Below, piece after piece: positions 58,099 to 64,000 of a stretch of 64,000 nucleotides of DNA. The position numbers were made by a program, and so were the translations under genes. Source of the stretch: Nocardioides daedukensis (GTDB lineage Bacteria; Actinomycetota; Actinomycetes; Propionibacteriales; Nocardioidaceae); NCBI RefSeq assembly GCF_013408415.1, contig NZ_JACCAA010000001.1, positions 868,001-932,000 of the forward strand, in the 5' to 3' direction. Below the pieces are notes generated by a model, which saw only the letters and a program-made list of their open reading frames with translations, ran no database searches and had not been told where the DNA came from. The stretch's first letter is position 1, and each line of letters begins with the position of its first letter.

Positions 58099-60449
58099 GG
58101 CGCGCCGCGGCGGCCCAGACCCCGCTCGCCCTCGTGACGATCACGGCACTGACCAGCTGGGCGTCTCTGATCGCCTGGTCCGGGTTCGTCTCGCGCAGCG
58201 GTGACTACCTGATGCCAGCCCTGCTCGGCATCACGGTGACGGCGGCGATCGGCGTGTTGGCCCGCCGGTTCCGGATGCACGCGATCTTCGTGCTCAGCAG
58301 CCAAGCACTCGGAGTGCTGCTCGTCCTCAATGCCGGATGGGGTTCGTCGATCGTTCCGACGCTCGACTCGATCCGGACCACAGCTCAGGCCTTCGTCGAT
58401 TCCGTCGACATCCTGCAGAGCTATGCCGCCCCGGTGCCGCCGGGCATTGAGAACACCATGCCCGTGCTGGTGATCGGCGCACTGCTGTGCCACCTGTTGG
58501 TCGACTTCCTGGCCCTGACCCTGGGCCGGGTTCCGCTTGCCGGACTACCCCTGCTGGTGGTCTACACCCTCCCGGTCAGCATCCTCGACAAGCCGGTCAA
58601 CTGGATCGTCTTCGTCATCATCGTGACCGGGTTCCTGGTGATGCTGGCCCTGGCCGAGGGCACCAGGACGAACCGCTGGGGACGCGACTTCGGCAACCCG
58701 GAGAACGGCACCGAGCGCGGACCGTTCGGTCCCCAGGACCCGCGCCGACACCCGGTCGGCATGGGTCTGGGTGCAGTCGCCCTGGCCCTGCTGGTTCCCC
58801 TTGCCCTGCCCTCACTCGGGTGGCAGCTCTTCGGGCAGGGCGACGGCCCGGGCGAGGGCGACGACGAAGTCCGGATCACCAACCCGATGACCGACCTGCG
58901 ACGCGATCTCGATCGCAAGCAGGACATCCCGCTGGTCCGGGTCAAGACCGCCGGGATCCGGCCGCAATACCTGCGCACCTCGGTGCTGACCAGCTACACC
59001 GGCGAGACCTGGACACCGGGTGACCGGGACCTGCCGAGCCAGAACTCAGCCACCGGCACGATGCCACCGCCGATCGGCCTGAGCCCGGCGACGCCGTACT
59101 CCTCGGTGGAGTGGCAGGTGAAGGTCCTCGACAGCCTCAAGTCGCTGTGGCTGCCCACCCCGATGCATGTCGAGGAGATCCGGGCCGGGTCCGAGTGGCG
59201 CTTCGACTCGACTGTGCTCGATTTCCACTCGGCCGACAACGACGTGGACACGGCGGGCCTCTCCTACGGCCTGACCGAGCTGGTGCCCGAGATGTCCGGG
59301 GACGACCTGGCGAGCGCACCCGCACCGAACCCGGCGATCGCGCGACGCTTCTCGAGCCTGCCCTCCGACCTGCCGGACTCGGTGCTGACGATGGCCGAGG
59401 AGATCACCGGGGGCCTGGTGACCGACTTCGAACGGGCGCAGGCGCTGCAGAGCTTCTTCCGCGACGAGGAGCGGTTCACCTATTCCCTCGAGCCCAGTGC
59501 GGGCAACGGCAACAGTGCGCTGGAGGAGTTCCTCGAGGAACGGGTCGGCTACTGCGAGCAGTTCGCCTCGGCGATGGCCGTGATGGCACGCGCCGTGGGC
59601 ATCCCGGCGCGGGTGGCCGTCGGCTTCTACCAGGCCGACCAGCTCGAGGACAGCAGCTGGGAGTTCAGCTCGCACGACCTGCACGCCTGGCCCGAGCTCT
59701 ACTTCGAGGACTACGGCTGGGTGCGCTTCGAGCCGACTCCGTCATCGCACATCGGCTCGGTGCCCGACTACACCAGTGACGACATCGTGATCGACGAGCC
59801 TTCGTCGGGACCGAGCTCGTCGAGCAGCTCGGCTCCGTCGTCGCAGGCACCCACCACCCAGGCGCCGAGCGCGGAGCCCGAGGTCGAGCAGGCCGAGCAG
59901 ACCGACGACGACTCGGGGATCCCGTGGGCGATCGTGCTCGCAGTGCTGCTCGGCATGCTGCTGCTGGTTCTCCTCCTCGTCGGTCCCCGCCTGCTGCGTC
60001 GCCGGCGCCGAGCGCGGAGGTGGCACGGGGACCTCCCGACCGCCGAGGCAGTGTGGGCCGAGCTCCGCGACATCTGCCTCGACCTGCGTCGCCCCTGGCC
60101 CGGCGGCAGGTCACCTCGAGCCACCGGTGCCGTCGTGGCAACCTGGTTCGGACCCGCCGCACCTGAGCGGTCCACCCGACTGCCGAAGACCGGCCCGGAG
60201 ATGAACCCGGACGCGATGCGTGCGCTGGAGGAACTGGTGGGTGCTGTCGAGGAGCTGCGCTATGCGCCGTCGCCGAGCACGGACGGGGCCGACCTGTGGA
60301 GCCATCTCGACACCTGCCGGGTCGCGCTCGAGAACGGTGTCCCGAGCAAGTCGCGCGTGCGCGCGCAGTGGGCACCGGTCTCGATGCTGCGTCGCAGCGA
60401 GGCGCCGGTGGTCATCGACGACGAGATGGTCGGGGACCACGTCCACTGA
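58095..60449 (+). CDS. TgpA-type membrane transglutaminase-like protein
   Basis: The 784-residue protein has six or so helices in its first 250 residues, an extracytoplasmic transglutaminase-like domain, a late helix (PWAIVLAVLLGMLLLVLLLVG, about residues 610-630) and a cytoplasmic DUF4129-like tail. The catalytic Cys487 lies in RVGYCEQFASAMAVMARAVGIPARVAVG and His530 in SHDLHAWPELYFEDYGW. The third position reads FEPTP, Glu where Asp is common. A Ser-rich linker (PSSGPSSSSSSAPSS) precedes the last helix. It may cleave or cross-link wall peptides or proteins; the true activity is unknown. Confidence 0.9.
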   Translation: MRRAAAAQTPLALVTITALTSWASLIAWSGFVSRSGDYLMPALLGITVTAAIGVLARRFRMHAIFVLSSQALGVLLVLNAGWGSSIVPTLDSIRTTAQAFVDSVDILQSYAAPVPPGIENTMPVLVIGALLCHLLVDFLALTLGRVPLAGLPLLVVYTLPVSILDKPVNWIVFVIIVTGFLVMLALAEGTRTNRWGRDFGNPENGTERGPFGPQDPRRHPVGMGLGAVALALLVPLALPSLGWQLFGQGDGPGEGDDEVRITNPMTDLRRDLDRKQDIPLVRVKTAGIRPQYLRTSVLTSYTGETWTPGDRDLPSQNSATGTMPPPIGLSPATPYSSVEWQVKVLDSLKSLWLPTPMHVEEIRAGSEWRFDSTVLDFHSADNDVDTAGLSYGLTELVPEMSGDDLASAPAPNPAIARRFSSLPSDLPDSVLTMAEEITGGLVTDFERAQALQSFFRDEERFTYSLEPSAGNGNSALEEFLEERVGYCEQFASAMAVMARAVGIPARVAVGFYQADQLEDSSWEFSSHDLHAWPELYFEDYGWVRFEPTPSSHIGSVPDYTSDDIVIDEPSSGPSSSSSSAPSSQAPTTQAPSAEPEVEQAEQTDDDSGIPWAIVLAVLLGMLLLVLLLVGPRLLRRRRRARRWHGDLPTAEAVWAELRDICLDLRRPWPGGRSPRATGAVVATWFGPAAPERSTRLPKTGPEMNPDAMRALEELVGAVEELRYAPSPSTDGADLWSHLDTCRVALENGVPSKSRVRAQWAPVSMLRRSEAPVVIDDEMVGDHVH

Positions 60450-60485
60450 GCTGGTCGGCGGTGTGACGAGTCGGTGAAACGCGGC

Positions 60486-60914
60486 TCAGAAGCCGCCGTT
60501 CTCGTCACGGCGACGACGCCAGCGCTCTTCCATCCGCTCCATGAACGGGGCGGAGGAGCGGACCTTGCGTGGCTTGTGGGAGCGGCCACCGTCGATCACG
60601 CTGAACCCGTGGTGACCGGTGGCCTTCTCGGTCGCAGCGGGTGCGTTGCCGCCCCGCAGGTTCACCAGGAGATAGGTGGCGGAGGCCAGCATCACCACGA
60701 AGCCGGCGATCCCGAGCGGGATGAAGGCGAAGATCGCGCCGGACATCAAGATGGCCACACCGACGACGAAGACGACGCCGGAGATGATCGCGCGACGACG
60801 CGCCGCGCGGCGGAAGGACGTCCCGCGCAGGGTGGAGGCGAACTTCGGGTCCTCCTCGACCAGGGCGCGCTCCATCTGCTCGAGCAGACGTAGTTCTTCT
60901 TCCGAGAGCGGCAC
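60486..60914 (-). CDS. DUF3040 membrane protein
   Basis: The 142-residue protein starts MPLSEEELRLLEQMERALVEEDPKFASTLRG, the exact hallmark of the actinobacterial DUF3040 family. Two helices follow (about residues 42-60 and 64-86), then a basic tail (MEERWRRRRDENGGF). The function is unknown. The start is GTG 60914 with GGAGG close upstream. It is convergent with the transglutaminase gene 36 bp away. Confidence 0.92.
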   Translation of the reverse strand: MPLSEEELRLLEQMERALVEEDPKFASTLRGTSFRRAARRRAIISGVVFVVGVAILMSGAIFAFIPLGIAGFVVMLASATYLLVNLRGGNAPAATEKATGHHGFSVIDGGRSHKPRKVRSSAPFMERMEERWRRRRDENGGF

Positions 60915-60956
60915 GTTTCCTCCCCTGTTCGCAGTCCTTCTGACTGTCCGTCTCCA

Positions 60957-60962
60957 AGTCTA
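60957..60962 (-). promoter_or_regulatory. Candidate -10 box for the DUF3040 gene
   Basis: TAGACT on the minus strand lies 42 nt upstream of the GTG start, with GGGGAGG in the leader. The -35 region is not clear. Confidence 0.45.
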
Positions 60963-61026
60963 GGCAGCGTGGGCCAAAGGCGGTACCTCTGGCCCGGATT
61001 TGTTGACGAATTGATCGCCTCGGTCC

Positions 61027-62211
61027 TCAGGAGAGCAGGCTGGCCGGTCGTACGGCTCCGGATCCGAACCTGCGGACGGCACGATCCATTGCCCGGTCCG
61101 CATCGGACCAGCCGTGCTCGCGCTCCCCCAGCACCAGCTGTCGTTGCACCGTGGAGCGGGGCACCAGACCCTCGACACGTACGCCGACCAGCCGCACCCT
61201 GGCGCGCTGGAGGCCCAGTGCGTCATAGAGACGGGTCGCGGTCGCATGGATCTCGCGGGTCACATCGGTGGCCTCGGCAAGGGTGCGTGACCTGGTGATC
61301 GTGGTGAAGTCGGCGAACCGGACCCGCAGGGTGATCGTGCGACCGGCCACTCCCGCCACCCGCATCCGGGTGGCGACCTTCGCCGAGAGCCTCAGCACCT
61401 CTCGCAGGATCACCTCGCGGTCGTCGGTGTCGCGGGCGAAGGTCTCATCCGCTCCCATGCTCTTGTCCGGCTCGTCGGTGTGCCGGCGCGGTGTGATCGC
61501 CCTCCGGTCGCTCCCCCAGGCAAGGTCGTGCAACTGGGTCCCGAGCGCATGCCCCACCGCACGCTGGAGCGTCCGCACCGGTGTGTGCGCGATGTCCGCC
61601 ACGGTGTTGAGGCCGAGCCGGTGCAGCATCTCGGCGGTCTTCTCCCCCACCCCGAACAGCTCACCGACATCGAGCGGGTGCAGGAACGAGGTCACCTCGC
61701 CGGGCGGCACCACGACCACGCCGTCGGGCTTGGCCCGACGGCTGGCCAGCTTGGCCACCGAGACCGAGGAGGCGATCCCGACCGAGCAGGTGATCCGCTG
61801 CTCGTCATGGACCCTGGCGCGAACCATCTCTGCGATCGCCAAGGGTGAGCCGAGCCGGCGTACCGAGCCGCTGACATCGAGGAACGCCTCGTCGAGGGAC
61901 ATCGCCTCCACCAGTGGAGTGACCTGACGGAAGATCTCCATCACCGAGGACGAGACCGTGCTGAAGGCGTCGTAGTCGGGATTGACCACCACTGCCTGCG
62001 GGCAGGCCCGGCGGGCACGGGTCATCGGCATCGCCGAGCGCACGCCGTGCTCACGGGCCAGGTAGTTGGCCGAGAGCACCACGCCCCGGTGCCCACCGCC
62101 GACGATGACGGGTACGTCGACCAGGTCGGGACGGTCGCGGATCATCACCGACGCATAGAAGGCGTCCATGTCGATGTGGAGCAGGTGGCAGCCGGTCGAG
62201 AGGTCGCTCAT
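61027..62211 (-). CDS. dinB: DNA polymerase IV (Y-family, translesion)
   Basis: DinB copies damaged templates with low fidelity. The 394-residue protein has the catalytic residues in LLHIDMDAFYASV and AMSLDEAFLDVSG, GVVLSANYLAREHGVRSAMP, ITCSVGIASSVSVAKLASRRAKPDG, two helix-hairpin-helix segments (ELFGVGEKTAEML, LNTVADIAHTP), and the little-finger domain. It lacks an obvious C-terminal beta-clamp motif of the QLxLF type, although the end is not well resolved by eye. It lies 18 nt after the methyltransferase gene. Confidence 0.93.
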   Translation of the reverse strand: MSDLSTGCHLLHIDMDAFYASVMIRDRPDLVDVPVIVGGGHRGVVLSANYLAREHGVRSAMPMTRARRACPQAVVVNPDYDAFSTVSSSVMEIFRQVTPLVEAMSLDEAFLDVSGSVRRLGSPLAIAEMVRARVHDEQRITCSVGIASSVSVAKLASRRAKPDGVVVVPPGEVTSFLHPLDVGELFGVGEKTAEMLHRLGLNTVADIAHTPVRTLQRAVGHALGTQLHDLAWGSDRRAITPRRHTDEPDKSMGADETFARDTDDREVILREVLRLSAKVATRMRVAGVAGRTITLRVRFADFTTITRSRTLAEATDVTREIHATATRLYDALGLQRARVRLVGVRVEGLVPRSTVQRQLVLGEREHGWSDADRAMDRAVRRFGSGAVRPASLLS

Positions 62212-62229
62212 GGCGACCCCACCGAGAGG

Positions 62230-62940
62230 TCAGTGCGTGGCGAGCACGTGCACCTGGGTGGCCAGGGAGAGATATTCCGGCCGGGTCGCCACGGCGCGCT
62301 CGAGCTCGAGCAGGGCCTGGGTCGAACCCGGCTCGAGGTCGAGCAGTGAGCCGGGGACGAGGTCGGAGAAGACCCGGATGCCGTGCACCGAGCCGATCGT
62401 GAACCCGGCCTGCTCGAGGTGCCCGGTGAGCTCTTCGCTGGTGAACCGGTGTCCGGCACGACCGACGGACTCACCGTCGAGGATCGCCCGGGCCTGGCCG
62501 AAGTGGCCGGCGATGGCACGGGCCACCACGGCCGCGTGGCGCTGGTTGACCAGGAGGCTGAGGGTGCCGCCGGGGCGGAGCACCTCGGCGATGGTGGCCA
62601 GTGCAGCCGCCGGGTCGTCGACGATCTCGAGCACTCCGTGGCACAGCACCACGTCGGCGCTGTCCGGACCGGCGACGTCGAGGAGGGTCGAGAGGTCGCC
62701 CTGCTGGCCAGCCACCCGGTCGGCGACGTTGAATTCCTGGGCACGTCGACCGAGCGCGGCCAGTGCGTCGGGGCTGGGGTCGATGACCCGGACCTGGTGG
62801 CCGAGCTCGGCCACCCGGACAGCGAAGCCGCCGGTGCCACCCCCGATGTCGAGAACGTCGCTGGAGGCGCCGAACACCTCGCGCAGCGACTCCCACACGA
62901 CTGAGGTCCTGGCCGCTCCCCTGCGTTCACTGGCAGACAT
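62230..62940 (-). CDS. Class I SAM-dependent methyltransferase
   Basis: The 236-residue protein has the Rossmann SAM motifs VLDIGGGTGGFAVRVAELGHQVRVIDPSPDALAALGRRA (residues 30-70 in part), GDLSTLL, VVLCHGVLEIVDDPAAAL and LRPGGTLSLLV. The C-terminal half is typical of small-molecule or tRNA wobble methyltransferases such as CmoM, but the substrate cannot be assigned. ATG 62940 follows a TAATGT -10 box by 7 nt, so it is probably leaderless. dinB follows closely and may share its transcript. Confidence 0.88.
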   Translation of the reverse strand: MSASERRGAARTSVVWESLREVFGASSDVLDIGGGTGGFAVRVAELGHQVRVIDPSPDALAALGRRAQEFNVADRVAGQQGDLSTLLDVAGPDSADVVLCHGVLEIVDDPAAALATIAEVLRPGGTLSLLVNQRHAAVVARAIAGHFGQARAILDGESVGRAGHRFTSEELTGHLEQAGFTIGSVHGIRVFSDLVPGSLLDLEPGSTQALLELERAVATRPEYLSLATQVHVLATH

Positions 62941-62944
62941 GTGG

Positions 62945-62958
62945 CCCACATTAGTGGG
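62945..62958 (-). promoter_or_regulatory. Leaderless methyltransferase promoter with palindromic operator
   Basis: TAATGT (62948-62953) on the minus strand ends 7 nt before ATG 62940. It is framed by a perfect 5-bp inverted repeat, CCCAC and GTGGG, around TAAT (62945-62958). Confidence 0.5.
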
Positions 62959-62983
62959 TGCTCTCCTGCCAGTGCCGGATGCC

Positions 62984-64000
62984 TCATCCCGCACTCCCCG
63001 GACTGCGGTGCCAGAGCCTGCGCGGCACTTCGATCTCCTTGCCGTTGTCGGTCGGCCCACCGGCCGGACGGATGTCGGCATAGGGCGACATCCGGAAACC
63101 ACTGCTGTGCACCAGCACCCGCTTCGGCTGGTTCGACTCCTGGCCGGAGCCAGCCCTGTCTGTGTTGGTCCTGTCTGCGTCGGCACCATCGCTGGTCCGG
63201 TCCATCAGGTCTTGCACTGCGTCGAGTCCCCCGGCGTACCACGCTGCGTGCAGTGCCGGCAGCTCCCAGCAGCCCGTCGCCCGGACCGAGACCCCACGTC
63301 GGCCGGTCCGGCGCAGCTCACCGCGCACGACCAGCAGCCAGGACCCGAACACCGTGGAGGCGTAGGAGCTCTGCGCGTCCTCGAAGAACGTGGCGTCGAC
63401 CGGCCCCGTGGAGTCGTCCAGGGTCAAAAAGATGACCCGGCGCCCCGAACGGATCGGTGGTGTCTGGGTGGCCACCTTCACCCCGGCGACCAGGATCCCC
63501 GAGCGCTTCCGCTGGGCCAACAGGTCCTTGCTGCGCACGACGCCGAGTGCATCGAGGAACTCGCGATAGTTCTCCACGACGTGCTGACTGACGTCGAGTC
63601 CCAGGATCTCCAGCTCTGCCTTCATCCGGTCATGCGAGTCCATCTCCGGCAACCCGCTGGCCTCTCCCTCCTGCCCCTCGCCGAGGTCGAGAGCCAACTG
63701 CACACTGGTCACCGGGACCGGTGGCGCGGCAGCCCGCGACTGCGCGGAGGCCTGGGCCCAGACCCCGGCGCGCCCCAGCGCATGGCGCTCGGTGCCCGGG
63801 GCGTCCTCGCGCAGCAGTGGGTCCGTGCTGCTGCGCGCCGCTGCCTGCTCGGCACGGGCCGAGGCCTGCTGCTGGGGGGTCCGGGTGCGGGTGAGCGCCT
63901 TCGAGGTGAGCCCGCGCCCACGCGTCGACGACCGGGCACCGGCCCGGGCCAGTCGATCGAGCTCGGCGACCTGCAGGAGCAGGTCACGACGCGTCACGCT
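62984..64000 (-). CDS. dnaE2: Error-prone DNA polymerase III alpha (DnaE2/ImuC), N-terminal part outside the window
   Basis: Only the last 338 residues are visible, and the frame continues past the window end. They match the C-terminal portion of DnaE2: LPEMDSHDRMKAELEILGLDVSQHVVENYREFLDALGVVRSKDLL, the OB-fold region ILVAGVKVATQTPPIRSGRRVIFLTLDDSTGPVDATFFEDAQ, and the conserved end FRMSPYADIRPAGGP then RRLWHRSPGSAG. DnaE2 works with ImuA and ImuB in damage-induced mutagenesis; neither partner is in the window. GTG 63997 is not taken as a start. Confidence 0.92.
   Translation of the reverse strand, partial: SVTRRDLLLQVAELDRLARAGARSSTRGRGLTSKALTRTRTPQQQASARAEQAAARSSTDPLLREDAPGTERHALGRAGVWAQASAQSRAAAPPVPVTSVQLALDLGEGQEGEASGLPEMDSHDRMKAELEILGLDVSQHVVENYREFLDALGVVRSKDLLAQRKRSGILVAGVKVATQTPPIRSGRRVIFLTLDDSTGPVDATFFEDAQSSYASTVFGSWLLVVRGELRRTGRRGVSVRATGCWELPALHAAWYAGGLDAVQDLMDRTSDGADADRTNTDRAGSGQESNQPKRVLVHSSGFRMSPYADIRPAGGPTDNGKEIEVPRRLWHRSPGSAG

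Noticed and set aside
60481..60496. Small hairpin GCGGCT-CAGA-AGCCGC between the transglutaminase and DUF3040 genes
   Set aside because: Six base pairs overlapping the DUF3040 stop codon with no T-tract is too weak to call a terminator in DNA this GC-rich.

Overview
The window is about 64 kb of high-GC chromosomal DNA from an actinobacterium. The best fit is the Nocardioides group of the Propionibacteriales, inferred from gene order and protein character, not from any rRNA gene. Supporting signs are frequent GTG and TTG starts and the dcw cluster order mraZ-rsmH-ftsL-ftsI-murE-murF-mraY-murD-ftsW-murG-murC-ftsQ-ftsZ-yfiH-yggS-sepF-yggT-divIVA. A his-trp-lgt-glt-pyk neighbourhood like that of mycobacteria, paired DnaE1 and DnaE2 polymerases, and HGxxPAAW, DUF2752 and DUF3040 proteins point the same way. 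There are no rRNA or tRNA genes, CRISPR arrays or complete insertion sequences. Almost all genes lie on the minus strand, so transcription runs from high to low coordinates; the plus-strand genes are at 19.9-20.3, 27.6-28.8 and 55.9-60.4 kb.

Layout, low to high coordinate. 0-7.2 kb: pyk (cut by the window edge) and gltB-gltD. 7.5-14.4 kb: a VIT-family metal transporter, then (read right to left) hisI, a Trp-associated membrane protein, HGxxPAAW and DUF2752 membrane proteins, trpC-trpB-trpA, a SCO1 copper chaperone and lgt. 14.4-17.9 kb: an asymmetric two-gene ABC exporter. 18.0-20.3 kb: a small accessory patch with a DUF222/HNH (13E12-type) protein and an orphan gene. 20.3-25.6 kb: hisD-hisC-hisB-hisH-priA-hisF. 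25.7-35.4 kb: a membrane EEP-family hydrolase, a LON-substrate-domain protein with a YbaK deacylase, a four-helix membrane protein, dnaE1, a GNAT/chorismate-mutase fusion with a probable frameshift, an RluA-family pseudouridine synthase and lspA. 35.4-55.5 kb: a DksA/TraR zinc-finger protein with a histone-H1-like tail, then divIVA back to mraZ. 55.9-60.4 kb: a divergent moxR-DUF58-transglutaminase operon. 60.5-64 kb: a DUF3040 protein, dinB, a methyltransferase and the C-terminal part of dnaE2.

How the genes work together. gltBD supplies glutamate, and the his and trp genes use it. No trpF is present, and the HisA is of the PriA type that covers both steps. trpE is absent from the place where related genomes carry it. 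Lgt and LspA are consecutive enzymes of lipoprotein maturation. The dcw genes make lipid-linked peptidoglycan precursors and the septal machine. DinB and DnaE2 are translesion polymerases.

Most notable non-coding signals. (1) GTGG direct repeats at about 10-bp spacing cover the mraZ promoter, and a matching array lies on the other strand in front of the moxR operon. (2) A large nested stem lies between mraZ and rsmH, where actinobacteria carry the mraW RNA motif, followed by an unlisted 50-residue membrane-protein gene. (3) Eight start codons have a TANNNT -10 box only 6-7 nt upstream, implying leaderless transcripts. (4) The ftsZ promoter is strong and repeat-rich. (5) Two apparent frameshifts need checking, one in the GNAT/chorismate-mutase gene and one in the orphan gene at 19.85 kb.
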